Notes: generated by a model from the letters alone, not told the origin. Counted from the stretch's first letter, positions 45,129-54,075 are shown. The stretch: DNA of 64,000 nt from Bacillus sp. M6-12 (GCF_002860285.1 NZ_PGVF01000003.1:1-64000); one strand, 5' to 3'. Numbers and translations are program-made.

Positions 45129-45965
45129 TCAATAATCAACTGACACCGTAAATTCACCGATTCTATCAATTTGAATACGGACCTGATCTCCTTTGGTGAT
45201 GGGCCCAACCCCTTCAGGCGTGCCAGTAGTGATAATGTCTCCAGGCTCAAGTGTCATAACCTTTGACGCTGCTTCAAAGAACTTATAGCAATCATAAATT
45301 AAGTCTTTAGTATTTGCTGATTGACGCACCTCTTCATTAACCCAGAGGTTAAACCCAAGTTCATTAGGATTACCAATTTCATCGGCGGTAACAATCCAGG
45401 GTCCAATTGGAGTAAATGTGTCAAATGATTTGCGCCATGGACGATCCTCTTTACCTCTTACAGTCATGTCCATTAGTGCAAAGTATCCGAAGATATAATC
45501 GGAGGCTTCGGAAGCCGGAATGTCTTTTGCTTTTTTTCCAACTACGAATGCTAGCTCTGCCTCATGGTCAGTTCTTCTTTCTGGGAATGGAATCTTTACT
45601 GTATCTCCAGGCCCAATGATCGAAGAAGGCGCTTTCAAGAAAAAGCCTAGATTTTCAACGGTATATTCTGCATTACTGAATTGCTCATTCATCTCTTCTT
45701 GGTGGGCATAATAATTGACCGGTGCAGCTACAATTTTTCCGGGTTTAGGAACTGGAGGGTTTAACTTAACTTCACTAATTGGATAGGACTTAGTAGCAGC
45801 TAACGATTCCTCTATCCGGGGCTTCATTTCCTCAAAATTCTCAATTATATGTAATAAAGATTCTTGTGGTTTTTGCGGATTCCATTCTACTACTTCATCA
45901 ATTTGATGAACTTGGTCATCTTTTACAATTCCTAGGGTAAAATCATTAAACAATGCAATTTTCAC
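45129..45965 (-). CDS. FAH-family hydrolase 2
   Basis: The roughly 278-residue protein has the fumarylacetoacetate hydrolase fold: GKIVAAPVNYYAHQEEM starts the domain, TDHEAELAFVVGKKAKDI holds the metal Glu ligands, and GDIITTGTPEGVGP closes the site. The metal Asp region reads LMDMTVRGKEDRPWRKSFD. I chose the GTG at 45963-45965, which has AAGGGTGG upstream at workable distance; a GTG at 45980 overlaps that site. It precedes bicupin gene 3 and is divergent from the IclR regulator, its likely controller. Confidence 0.85.
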   Translation of the reverse strand: MKIALFNDFTLGIVKDDQVHQIDEVVEWNPQKPQESLLHIIENFEEMKPRIEESLAATKSYPISEVKLNPPVPKPGKIVAAPVNYYAHQEEMNEQFSNAEYTVENLGFFLKAPSSIIGPGDTVKIPFPERRTDHEAELAFVVGKKAKDIPASEASDYIFGYFALMDMTVRGKEDRPWRKSFDTFTPIGPWIVTADEIGNPNELGFNLWVNEEVRQSANTKDLIYDCYKFFEAASKVMTLEPGDIITTGTPEGVGPITKGDQVRIQIDRIGEFTVSVDY

Positions 45966-45992
45966 TTTACTAAATACCACCCTTCTCGTAGT

Positions 45993-46010
45993 ATGAGTTT
46001 ATTAACTCAT
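45993..46010. promoter_or_regulatory. Inverted repeat between FAH gene 2 and iclR-type gene
   Basis: ATGAGTT-TATT-AACTCAT is a perfect 7-4-7 palindrome in the 126-base divergent intergenic region, a natural place for the IclR regulator to bind and control both directions. It is not related in sequence to the GTGAAT palindromes. Confidence 0.5.
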
Positions 46011-46091
46011 TTTATAATTCAAAACTAACAAAAAAAATTTAAATAGTCAATAAATTTTGTGTTTTCAGTAAACTTAAGTAAGGAGTAGAAT

Positions 46092-46859
46092 ATGCGCGAA
46101 TTAAATATGGGGTCCATTCGATCAATTGATCGTGCTATCGACATACTGCAATCTTTTACATTTGAAAGGCCATTTCTTACCATTGAAGAAATGGCCAAGC
46201 TCACTAATCTCCCTAACTCTACTGTCTATCGTATCTTATGTACATTGGAGCGACGGGCATTAGTTCAATATGACGAAAAGTTATTAGTCTATAAACCTGG
46301 ATTAAGACTGATGGAATTTGGAGTGCTTACTTCCTCGGTATTGGACATTCGCCAGGAATCCGAAGAAATCTTATATGATTTACATATTAAAACAAAACAA
46401 ACTGTTTTGATGGCTGTGCAAGAGGGTGATGGAATAATTTATATCTACAAAAGGGAAAACCTTGAAGGGTTGAAATTTTCTTCATTTGTCGGGCAGCGCC
46501 GCCCATTTATGTACGGGGTATTAGGCCCCATTCTGCTCGCCTACTCGACCAAAGAACAAATAGATAGCATCTTGAGCAAGCCCCTTACACAACATACGAA
46601 GCACACCATAACAGAACCTGAAACAGTCCGAGCACGGTTGGAGGAGATCAGGCAAGAAAAGATCCATATTGATGCCAGCGAAACTTTTTTGGGTGTAACG
46701 GGTGTCGGTTCTCCTATATTTGGTTTAAACCAGGAGGTAATTGCTGCAATAGGCGTAATTGGTCCTTCTGTCCATATGGATGAACAAGTAGATAAAGTAA
46801 AAAAGTTAATATTTGAGGCAGCTCAAACAATTTCATTTAAGATGGGGTACCGGACTTAA
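46092..46859 (+). CDS. IclR-family transcriptional regulator
   Basis: The 255-residue protein has the N-terminal winged helix (SIRSIDRAIDILQSF, then the recognition region LTNLPNSTVYRILCTLERRALV) and the C-terminal effector domain (about residues 80-250, with QEGDGIIYIYKRENLEG and FLGVTGVGSPIFGLNQEVIA). IclR proteins often control aromatic-acid catabolism. It is divergent from FAH gene 2 and bicupin gene 3, with a palindrome in between. An AAGGAG site precedes the ATG. The effector is unknown. It is the only full-size regulator in the cluster inside the window. Confidence 0.93.
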   Translation: MRELNMGSIRSIDRAIDILQSFTFERPFLTIEEMAKLTNLPNSTVYRILCTLERRALVQYDEKLLVYKPGLRLMEFGVLTSSVLDIRQESEEILYDLHIKTKQTVLMAVQEGDGIIYIYKRENLEGLKFSSFVGQRRPFMYGVLGPILLAYSTKEQIDSILSKPLTQHTKHTITEPETVRARLEEIRQEKIHIDASETFLGVTGVGSPIFGLNQEVIAAIGVIGPSVHMDEQVDKVKKLIFEAAQTISFKMGYRT

Positions 46860-46926
46860 CCTTATCCCCGTACCATTATTAATTTCAGTTGATGTTAAAT
46901 ATCGGATTCAGGGAGGAACATGTGTT

Positions 46927-47283
46927 TTGGTCTTAAAAAATAGAAACTCAATTGAACTGGGTATCATCAACTTTGTTTCTTCTTTTATGAAGGAAAAAGT
47001 TGGACGCGGCCCTAAAGATGTTAAAGTGGTGATGATTGACAATGTACTTACTGTTTTCATTAGAGGGTTGCTTTCTCCCCTGGAAAAGAATCTTGTTCAA
47101 TCCGAAGAAGGTGAAAAAACGGTCTATGAGGGACGGAGACTATACCTTAAACTCTCCAATACAGAAAGGATAAAGGGTTTTGAAAAAATAGTTGGAAAAA
47201 AAGTCATAGAACATTATGAAGGAATCAATATTAAATTTGATACTGCTGTAGCTACAATAGTTTTCGATCAACCGATTCTTTAA
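46927..47283 (+). CDS. DUF2294 family protein
   Basis: About 118 residues with IELGIINFVSSFMKEKVGRG, then GPKDVKVVMIDNVLTVFIRG and a YEGRRLYLKLSNTER-type segment are typical of DUF2294, a small Firmicute family of unknown function. I place the start at the TTG at 46927, because GGGAGGAAC lies about 10 bases upstream and the length then fits the family; the frame is open further into the end of the IclR gene. It lies 67 bases after that gene, in the same direction. Confidence 0.72.
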   Translation: MVLKNRNSIELGIINFVSSFMKEKVGRGPKDVKVVMIDNVLTVFIRGLLSPLEKNLVQSEEGEKTVYEGRRLYLKLSNTERIKGFEKIVGKKVIEHYEGINIKFDTAVATIVFDQPIL

Positions 47284-47401
47284 TATAAGTGTTTGACTTT
47301 TTGTAAAATTCAGTTTAATATAGTATATAAATTAAATAACCTCTGAGTTAATATCTAAGCAAGGATGATGAATCCTTGTTATAAAGTATTTTCTTATGGG
47401 A

Positions 47402-47483
47402 GGTCTCCAATAGAGTAATTGGAAGGCAGACCATATGCTTCTGGAAACAATTGTTTCATTTAGAGGCTAGGTCTGCCTTTTTT
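47402..47483 (+). promoter_or_regulatory. Leader with mutually exclusive hairpins (candidate attenuator or riboswitch)
   Basis: A long terminator pairs AAGGCAGACC (47423-47432) with GGTCTGCCTT (47470-47479), followed by TTTTT. Two further stems lie inside the loop (GCTTCT/AGAGGC and the palindrome GAAACAATTGTTTC). A competing hairpin pairs GGTCTCCAAT (47402-47411) with ATTGG and AGACC (47419-47432), using the terminator's 5' arm. It precedes the flavin monooxygenase 3 operon by 77 bases. It is not a T-box, SAM, TPP or lysine element that I recognise. An additional hairpin (AACAAGGATTC-type, about 47360-47382) lies just upstream. Confidence 0.65.
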
Positions 47484-47559
47484 GTTACTTAAATTTGGAG
47501 GTTACTAGAAATAACATTCCACTCAACCTATCATTAATGTAAATCGGAGGAAATCTGAG

Positions 47560-48696
47560 ATGAATTTTTACTTTTTTCACCTAATGCCCTGGTTACATCT
47601 TGACCCTGATTATGACGAAACATACGACACCGCATGGGTTACACTTCCCAATTCTTTATATGATCCCAAAAAGGGTAACATCCTTTACAACCAATACCTG
47701 GATCAGCTGGAGAAAGCTGAGGAACTTGGTTTTGACGGAATTTGTGTTAATGAACACCATCAGAATGCCTATGGCAATATGCCCTCACCTAATATCATGG
47801 CTGCAGCCTTAGCAAGGCGAACCAAAAATATTAAAATTGCTATATTAGGAAATGCCCTGCCTTTAAGGGAACATCCTCTACGCATTGCAGAAGAAATAGC
47901 CATGCTCGATGTCATTACTGACGGCCGCATCATATCCGGCTTCGTGCGAGGGATTGGAGCGGAGTATCACACTTTTGGAACAAACCCTACACAGTCCAGG
48001 GATCGCTTTTTGGAGGCACATGATTTAATCATTGACGCATGGACAAAAGAAGGTCCCTTTGAATTTTCCGGTAAGCATTATCAGTCAAAGTATGTAAACA
48101 TATGGCCACGGCCTATTCAGGAACCTTTCCCGCCAGTTTGGATACCATCACAGGGAAGTTCAGAAACAATTGAATGGGCAGCAGAGAGAAAATATACATA
48201 TTTGCAAACCTTCAGTCCTGCGGAAACAGTTAAAAAGTATCTGAATGCCTACAAAGATATAGCAGAAAAACAATTTCGTTACACCGCCTCCCCTGAACAA
48301 TTAGGCTGGGCAATGCCTATCTATGTTGCGGAAACGGACGAGGCAGCAATTAGTGAAGCTAGGGAGCATATGGAATTCTTTTTTAACAAACTTCTCCGTA
48401 TGCCACCGGAACTCTTCTTCCCCCCTGGTTATTTGACTCAAAAATCAGCAAAAGCCGTTATGGAATCGAAAAAAGGCTTGTCCAGCAAAAAGACAATTGA
48501 ATCGCTTATGGAGAATGGTTCGATTCTTGTTGGAAGTCCGGACACAATAATTGATAGACTGAAACAATACCATAATGAAACAGGTTTCGGAAATCTTGTA
48601 GGTATTTTTCAATTTGGAAGTTTACCGCATGATCTGACAATGAAGAATATAAGCTTATTTTCAACAAAGGTTATGCCGTACATTAGAAACTTATAG
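47560..48696 (+). CDS. LLM-class flavin-dependent oxidoreductase 3
   Basis: The 378-residue luciferase-like monooxygenase starts MNFYFFHLMPW and has GFDGICVNEHHQNAYGNMPSPN, LREHPLRIAEEIAMLDVITD, GRIISGFVRGIGAEYHTFG and PRPIQEPFPPVWIPS. It heads a three-gene rightward operon with an alpha/beta hydrolase and an isochorismatase-type hydrolase. That trio recalls pyrimidine (Rut) and pyridine ring-opening pathways, in which an LLM enzyme opens the ring and amidohydrolases finish. A CGGAGGAAATCTGAG site precedes the ATG. The leader may control it by attenuation. Confidence 0.88.
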   Translation: MNFYFFHLMPWLHLDPDYDETYDTAWVTLPNSLYDPKKGNILYNQYLDQLEKAEELGFDGICVNEHHQNAYGNMPSPNIMAAALARRTKNIKIAILGNALPLREHPLRIAEEIAMLDVITDGRIISGFVRGIGAEYHTFGTNPTQSRDRFLEAHDLIIDAWTKEGPFEFSGKHYQSKYVNIWPRPIQEPFPPVWIPSQGSSETIEWAAERKYTYLQTFSPAETVKKYLNAYKDIAEKQFRYTASPEQLGWAMPIYVAETDEAAISEAREHMEFFFNKLLRMPPELFFPPGYLTQKSAKAVMESKKGLSSKKTIESLMENGSILVGSPDTIIDRLKQYHNETGFGNLVGIFQFGSLPHDLTMKNISLFSTKVMPYIRNL

Positions 48697-48726
48697 GTTG
48701 TTTCGGAATAAGGAGTTGAAACAGAT

Positions 48727-49503
48727 ATGGAATATAATGATGAGTTTGTTACCGTTGGAGATACAAGTATAAGATTGTTGAGCAAAGGAAATGGTGAACC
48801 TATTTTATTTCTTCATGGTGCCGGCGGCGGCGGAAAATGGCTTCCCTTCATGGAAAGCCTATCTGCCAAATATAAAGTGCTATCACCTGAGCATCCCGGT
48901 TTTGGAAAATCTGATGACCCTGCATGGCTGGAGGATATTTCTGATTTAGTACTATTCTATACAGATTTCCTGGATACATTGGGGTTAGGAAAAGTGCATC
49001 TTATCGGTCTTTCCTTAGGAGGTTGGCTGGCAGCTGAGATTGCAGTCGCTTACCGTGAAAGACTCCTCTCACTAACACTAGTGGACGCAGCCGGTATATA
49101 CGTTCCGAACGTTCCTACCGGTGATAACTTTATGTGGAATAAAGAAACATCAATTTATAACACCTACAATAATAAAGAATTAGCAGAACAAATTCTTAGT
49201 TATGAACCAACAAGCGAAGATAATGAAATTTGGCTGAAGAACCGTGAAACTTCGGCAAAATTAGCCTGGAATCCGCGCTGGCATAATCCTAAATTGTCAA
49301 AACGCCTTGGCCGGATAAATCTTCCTACATTAATTGTATGGGGGGAAAATGATCTCCTGTTCCCTGTTGAATACGGAGTCGAGTATCAAAAATTGATTCC
49401 TGATTCTAAACTTGTTGTGATAAAGGAATGTGGTCACCTTCCTAATGTCGAACAAGCAGAGGAATTTACGAATAACATCTTCAATTTCTTAGGAGGTGAA
49501 TAA
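48727..49503 (+). CDS. Alpha/beta-hydrolase
   Basis: The 258-residue protein has the alpha/beta-hydrolase fold: the oxyanion loop in FLHGAGGGGKW, the nucleophile Ser in LIGLSLGGWLAAE (GxSxG), an Asp in VWGENDLLFP and the catalytic His in KECGHLPNVEQ. It is similar in build to MhpC/BphD C-C hydrolases and to NicD-type deformylases. It is the second gene of the operon, 30 bases after the flavin monooxygenase. It probably hydrolyses the ring-opened product; which bond is broken cannot be told. Confidence 0.88.
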   Translation: MEYNDEFVTVGDTSIRLLSKGNGEPILFLHGAGGGGKWLPFMESLSAKYKVLSPEHPGFGKSDDPAWLEDISDLVLFYTDFLDTLGLGKVHLIGLSLGGWLAAEIAVAYRERLLSLTLVDAAGIYVPNVPTGDNFMWNKETSIYNTYNNKELAEQILSYEPTSEDNEIWLKNRETSAKLAWNPRWHNPKLSKRLGRINLPTLIVWGENDLLFPVEYGVEYQKLIPDSKLVVIKECGHLPNVEQAEEFTNNIFNFLGGE

Positions 49504-49600
49504 AAAAACCATACGATATTTTTAGAAATTAATATTTTGATATGTATAGTCTTTCTTCCATGTAAGTGAAAATCATTACGATATAAGGGAGGATATGAAA

Positions 49601-50257
49601 ATGCCGGTTGTTATTAATACATTGGATCCGAAACGGACTGCCATTCTGGTCATTGATATGGAGAATGACTTCGTAGCAGAAGGTGCACCTATGGAGACCC
49701 CTATGGGAAGGAATTTTGTGCCGCAATTAGCTGCTTTTTTAGATAGCTGCAGGGAAAAACAGATGAAGGTTATATATACCACCCACGTACACAGGGAAGA
49801 CGGATCAGATATGGGGAGATATGAAGATATTTGGGAACCGATCAGAAGCAGAAAAGGTTTAGTGGATGGTACAGAAGGGATTGATATCTACCCTGGAGTG
49901 TATCCCAAGGATGGCGAAATCGTAATAAAGAAACATAGATACAGTGGCTTCTTTGGAACCGACCTGGATATTATCCTTCGTGGTTCAAATATTGACAGTG
50001 TTGCGATTGTAGGAGTCACTACAGAGAATTGCTGCCATGCTACTGCACGTGATGCTATGTTTTTAGGGTATAAGGTTGCGTTTATTTCTGACTTGACAGG
50101 AACATTTGATTATCCTGATGTTGGTTTCGGCAGCATTCCAGCAGAGGAGGTACACCGGGTATCGCTGGGGATTCTGGGAGTTTCGACAGCACATGTAATG
50201 ACAAGTAATGCCTTTTTGAACATTCCATTGAAGCAAAAAGCAAAGGAACTCGTTTAA
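49601..50257 (+). CDS. Isochorismatase-family cysteine hydrolase (amidohydrolase)
   Basis: About 218 residues with the isochorismatase-like fold: Asp in AILVIDMENDFVAEG, Lys in VIKKHRYSGFFGTDLD, and the nucleophile Cys in VGVTTENCCHATARDAMFLGY. The three form the Asp-Lys-Cys triad of ureidoacrylate and maleamate amidohydrolases. The second ATG (49601) is 8 bases from GGGAGG; the first (49595) is too close. It is the third gene of the operon, 97 bases after the alpha/beta hydrolase. Together with the latter it suggests release of ammonia or a carbamoyl/formyl group from a ring-opened N-heterocycle. Confidence 0.88.
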   Translation: MPVVINTLDPKRTAILVIDMENDFVAEGAPMETPMGRNFVPQLAAFLDSCREKQMKVIYTTHVHREDGSDMGRYEDIWEPIRSRKGLVDGTEGIDIYPGVYPKDGEIVIKKHRYSGFFGTDLDIILRGSNIDSVAIVGVTTENCCHATARDAMFLGYKVAFISDLTGTFDYPDVGFGSIPAEEVHRVSLGILGVSTAHVMTSNAFLNIPLKQKAKELV

Positions 50258-50314
50258 CTCTTTGGTATTTATTATGGAAAGGAGTCACACCAGTGTGGCC
50301 CTCGGATTGTCGGC

Positions 50315-50352
50315 AAAAGGGGTTCGGAATCGTCTCATCCGAACCCCTTTTT
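50315..50352 (+). terminator. Rho-independent terminator of the flavin monooxygenase 3 operon
   Basis: Stem AAAAGGGGTTCGGA / TCCGAACCCCTTTTT with an ATCGTCTCA loop, 58 bases after the isochorismatase-type gene. Confidence 0.92.
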
Positions 50353-50400
50353 GTGATTTTCTCTATTTATGGTGTGAATGGACCTCTCTTAGCCTCTTTA

Positions 50401-50598
50401 TTAGGTCAATTCTGGACCATGCCATGTCCAGTCGGCCATCTTCTTTACATTCAAGGCAGCGAAAGAAAGCATCGCCTGCATCGACAGTGTTTTAAGTCCC
50501 CTTAACATTGTCCATCGCATACCATGCTTTTCTTTCTCATTAACGAATACGCACTCAATCGTTTCTTTACGTTTCGCATAGATCGGTTTTACATCACA
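50401..50598 (-). mobile_element. IS1182-type transposase C-terminal remnant
   Basis: On the minus strand, about 65 codons in one frame translate to CDVKPIYAKRKETIECVFVN, then EKHGMRWTMLRGLKTLSMQA and a tail ending KMADWTWHGPEL followed by TAA at 50401-50403. This is the conserved C-terminus of IS1182-family transposases (AKRKETIE, EKHGMRW, LRGL). The rest of the element is gone; upstream the frame meets stop codons before livF. It marks past insertion between the rightward operon and the liv genes. Confidence 0.82.
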
Positions 50599-50621
50599 AT
50601 TAAATTATTTAAAGTTCCAGC

Positions 50622-51323
50622 TTAATGCAAATAAGACTCACGGATATTTTTATCATTTAACAGAGCTTCACTTTCATCTTCCATGATAATCTTTCCGTTT
50701 TTTAACACATAACCTCTATCAGAAATACTTAATGCCTGGTAAATATTTTGCTCCACTAATAAAATGGTCAACCCGGTTTTGCTCAAATTACGGATTGTAT
50801 TAAAAATTTCTTCTATTATTATTGGTGCCAGTCCCTGAGATGGTTCATCCAGAATTAAAAGTTTAGGCTTCATAATCAAGCCTCTTCCAATAGCCAGCAT
50901 TTGCTGTTCCCCACCGCTCAGAGTCCCAGCTAATTGTGTTTTACGTTCTAGTAATCTTGGAAAGTATTCATATACCAGTTCCACTTGCTCTTTTATTTGA
51001 TTACCTTTCAAGAAGTTTACTCCACCTAAAAGGAGATTATCTTCAACAGACATATTTTTAAAGACTCTTCGTCCTTCTGGTACATGTGCAATGCCTAGTT
51101 GCACAACTTTATGCGGGGGTAAATGTGTAATATCCTTCCCTTCAAAAACAATTGAACCGTGAGTAATTGTGACTCCACCCGTAATTGTCTTAAGAGTTGT
51201 GGTCTTCCCTGCTCCATTGGCACCGAGAAAGCTTACAACTTCACCTTTCTGCACCTGCAGACTAACATTTTTCAACACATTAATTTTACTATATGAAGCA
51301 TCTACATTATTAATTGTTAACAC
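50622..51323 (-). CDS. livF: Branched-chain-amino-acid-type ABC transporter ATP-binding protein LivF
   Basis: The 233-residue ATPase has Walker A GANGAGKTT, signature LSGGEQQMLAIGRGL, Walker B LLILDEPSQGLAP and the switch His replaced by the usual VEQN. This is the LivF subtype. It overlaps livG by 14 bases. In aromatic-degrading bacteria, Liv-type transporters adjacent to CoA ligases take up benzoate, phenylacetate or hydroxybenzoates (inference here). The gene is the last of the run that begins with livK. Confidence 0.92.
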   Translation of the reverse strand: MLTINNVDASYSKINVLKNVSLQVQKGEVVSFLGANGAGKTTTLKTITGGVTITHGSIVFEGKDITHLPPHKVVQLGIAHVPEGRRVFKNMSVEDNLLLGGVNFLKGNQIKEQVELVYEYFPRLLERKTQLAGTLSGGEQQMLAIGRGLIMKPKLLILDEPSQGLAPIIIEEIFNTIRNLSKTGLTILLVEQNIYQALSISDRGYVLKNGKIIMEDESEALLNDKNIRESYLH

Positions 51324-52098
51324 TCTCAGGTACCCCCCCTAAATATGCTTCAATTACCTTTGGATTGTTTTGAATTTCCTCAGGTTTACCTTCTGCTAGT
51401 TTGGAACCAAAATTAAGGACGAAAACAATATCAGATACTTCCATTACTAATCCCATATGATGTTCCACTAATAGAATTGTCATCCCTTGGTTGCGAAGCT
51501 TTTTCAGTATCTCAGTCAATTTATCTGTTTCAATATCATTTAATCCTGCTGCTGGTTCATCAAGGATTAGTAATTCCGGCTCAGAGGCCAATGCTCTCCC
51601 TAACTCCACCATTCTCTGATTGCCAAAAGCTAAAGAAGATACCTGTTGATCATGCAGATGGGAAATCTCGAGAAAGTCCATGATTTTTTTTGCTTTCATG
51701 TCCATATCCGATTCTTCACTTTTCACTTTGCCAAAACCGATACCAGAGCCAAAGAATCCTGAAGAATAATGAGAATGCATCCCAACCTTAATATTATCAA
51801 TAACTGTTAAGCCATTTTTATCAAATAGCTGTACATGCTGATATGTTCTGGAAAGCCCCAGTTTGCTTAATTTCCACATTGGAATTTTATTTAAGTCTTT
51901 TTCCTTAAAAAAAACATTTCCTTTAGTAGGTGCCAATGTTTTAGTCAACAAATTTAGAGTTGTTGATTTTCCTGCTCCATTAGGTCCAATGAGCGACGCT
52001 ATAGAACCTTTTTTAACTTCAAACGATACATCATTAACAGCAACTAGGCTCCCGAAAATCTTCGAAATATTCTGACAACTAAGTATAGTTTCACTCAT
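51310..52098 (-). CDS. livG: Liv-type ABC transporter ATP-binding protein LivG
   Basis: The 262-residue ATPase has Walker A GPNGAGKST, the LivG-specific insert before the signature (a Q-loop RTYQHVQLFDKNGLTVIDN), SSLAFGNQRMVELGRALAS and Walker B LLILDEPAAGLN, with the VEHHMG switch. An AGGGAGGGCCAGTAATA site precedes the ATG. It starts 16 bases after livM and overlaps livF. Confidence 0.92.
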   Translation of the reverse strand: MSETILSCQNISKIFGSLVAVNDVSFEVKKGSIASLIGPNGAGKSTTLNLLTKTLAPTKGNVFFKEKDLNKIPMWKLSKLGLSRTYQHVQLFDKNGLTVIDNIKVGMHSHYSSGFFGSGIGFGKVKSEESDMDMKAKKIMDFLEISHLHDQQVSSLAFGNQRMVELGRALASEPELLILDEPAAGLNDIETDKLTEILKKLRNQGMTILLVEHHMGLVMEVSDIVFVLNFGSKLAEGKPEEIQNNPKVIEAYLGGVPESVNN

Positions 52099-52114
52099 TA
52101 TTACTGGCCCTCCC

Positions 52115-53125
52115 TTAGCTCGATTTCCGCATTTCTTTAGCAGTTTCTTGCTTCACACCCGAAATCTTACTACTATATACTTTTTCTTTAATTTTATTGA
52201 AAAGTCGCTGAATTCCGGGATACAATCCGAAAGGGAAAAATAATAAGATTAACAAAAGCAATACCCCGCGGAATAATACTTCAAAGTCATGTAAAAAACT
52301 TGTGACTTCTGGAATCAATTCATAGATAAACGTGCCTACAATCGGACCAAATATAGTCCCGATACCACCTAAAAACATCATTACAATCAAATCTATGGAA
52401 GTGGCCAAGGATGCTAAATCCGGGGAGACAAACTGAATATAGTGGCCATAATATACTCCTGCAATGGCAGCTATTATAGCGGACAAAACATATACGATAA
52501 GCTTATAAGTAAAAACTGGAATGCCCATTGCCATAGCTGTATCTTCGTCAGAATGTATCGCTTTTAAAGCCCTTCCAATTCTTGAATTAGATATATTATT
52601 TACAAATAGGTAAACCAGAAAAACAGTCACCCAAATGAAGAAGAAATAGGTAAAATCATTATTTAACTCAAAAGCTCCGATAGAAAAATTCGGTATGCCG
52701 CCAATGCCGTTAGGACCGCCTGTAATGGTTAACCCGTTTATTAACGTGAAGACAACGACACCAAACCCCAAGGTACCCAATGCCAGGAAATAACCCTTTA
52801 ACCGAAGTAATGGCAAGCCTGTTAAGAAGGCAAATACTGCTATAATCGATACAGAAATAAGCATGGCTGTTATAGGATTAAGAGATACCGTAACATTTAA
52901 ATAAGCGGTTAAATATCCTGCTAAAGAGAAAAAAACGGCATGGCCCAAAGATATTAAACCAGTGATCCCAGTTAACAAATCCAAACCGATAACAATTATT
53001 GCGTAAATTCCAATTACATTAATTAAATGCAGTGCGTATGAATCCTTAAATACGATAGGTGCAATCATAATTAATAACAAAAGACAAACTATCTCATATT
53101 TCCGGAACCTCTTCATTTTACTCAC
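52115..53125 (-). CDS. livM: Liv-type ABC transporter permease LivM
   Basis: The 336-residue permease has about nine membrane helices and the LivM motif region SRIGRALKAIHSDEDTAMAMGI, with the ATPase-contacting EAA-like loop, and GLDLLTGITGLISLGHAVFF at the start. A basic C-terminal tail of about 25 residues follows the last helix. It lies 15 bases after livH. Confidence 0.92.
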   Translation of the reverse strand: MSKMKRFRKYEIVCLLLLIMIAPIVFKDSYALHLINVIGIYAIIVIGLDLLTGITGLISLGHAVFFSLAGYLTAYLNVTVSLNPITAMLISVSIIAVFAFLTGLPLLRLKGYFLALGTLGFGVVVFTLINGLTITGGPNGIGGIPNFSIGAFELNNDFTYFFFIWVTVFLVYLFVNNISNSRIGRALKAIHSDEDTAMAMGIPVFTYKLIVYVLSAIIAAIAGVYYGHYIQFVSPDLASLATSIDLIVMMFLGGIGTIFGPIVGTFIYELIPEVTSFLHDFEVLFRGVLLLLILLFFPFGLYPGIQRLFNKIKEKVYSSKISGVKQETAKEMRKSS

Positions 53126-53140
53126 CCCTAGTCATAAATA

Positions 53141-54016
53141 TTAGACTTTGCTTTTCATCAACCCTCGAGGTTTATACAAAAGAACCAATAATAGAATCGC
53201 AAAAGCGAAAGCATCCTTCATTAAAGAAGAGATATACCCTCCCCCGAAAGATTCAAGTAATCCTATTAACAGCCCGCCTACAATTGCACCTGGATAACTG
53301 CCCATTCCACCTAGCAGTGCAGCAATAAATCCTTTAATTCCTAAAAAAGTGCCTTGATGATAATCCATCATCGTTATGGGGCCAACCAGGATTCCGGCAA
53401 TAGCCCCTAATGCAGCACTGATCATAAAAGAAAAGACGATGATTTTTTTTACATTTATCCCCATTAAGCCGGCAGCATAGGAATCACTGGAAGCTGCCAC
53501 CATTGTTTTACCTATATTTGTTTTATTCATTAAAAGTGTGAACAATATACAAACAATTAATGAAACTACCATAATCATCAATGCCTGCGGTTCTAGGTTA
53601 CCTCCAAAAATATTTATTGAGTCACCCTGTAAAATTGCAGGGATGCCTACATAACTTTTCCCCCATACCAAAAGTGCAAGACCCTGTAATATCTCTCCGA
53701 ATGCTATCGTGACAATAATGGCAAATATTGGAGAATATTTACTGCCCAAAGGATCTATCGCAACTTTTACCATTAACCATCCTACTATCGCGGTAATGAT
53801 GAGTCCAAATAGTAATGAGATTAATAAAGGTAAATCGAATGAGGTGACAAATGAAAAATAAACCATAGCACCGATCATGACGAATTGCCCTTGTGCGAGG
53901 TTAATAATTTTACTAACGTTAAATATAAGAGTAAATCCAAGAGCAATGAGCGCATAAATACTTCCTATTGTTAACCCGCTTAATATTATTTGACTAAATA
54001 ATTGCAATCTTTTCAT
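53141..54016 (-). CDS. livH: Liv-type ABC transporter permease LivH
   Basis: The 291-residue permease has seven or eight membrane helices, with the LivH hallmarks GSIYALIALGFTLIFNVSKI, NLAQGQFVMIGAMV and TMVAASSDSYAAGLMGINVKK, and GFIAALLGGMGSYPGAIVGGL near the end. It lies 59 bases after livK. Confidence 0.92.
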   Translation of the reverse strand: MKRLQLFSQIILSGLTIGSIYALIALGFTLIFNVSKIINLAQGQFVMIGAMVYFSFVTSFDLPLLISLLFGLIITAIVGWLMVKVAIDPLGSKYSPIFAIIVTIAFGEILQGLALLVWGKSYVGIPAILQGDSINIFGGNLEPQALMIMVVSLIVCILFTLLMNKTNIGKTMVAASSDSYAAGLMGINVKKIIVFSFMISAALGAIAGILVGPITMMDYHQGTFLGIKGFIAALLGGMGSYPGAIVGGLLIGLLESFGGGYISSLMKDAFAFAILLLVLLYKPRGLMKSKV

Positions 54017-54075
54017 CCCCTTTTTGGGAGTATTTTGGAACAGCGGGAGATAATCTATCCCCCGCTGCTTTTGAA

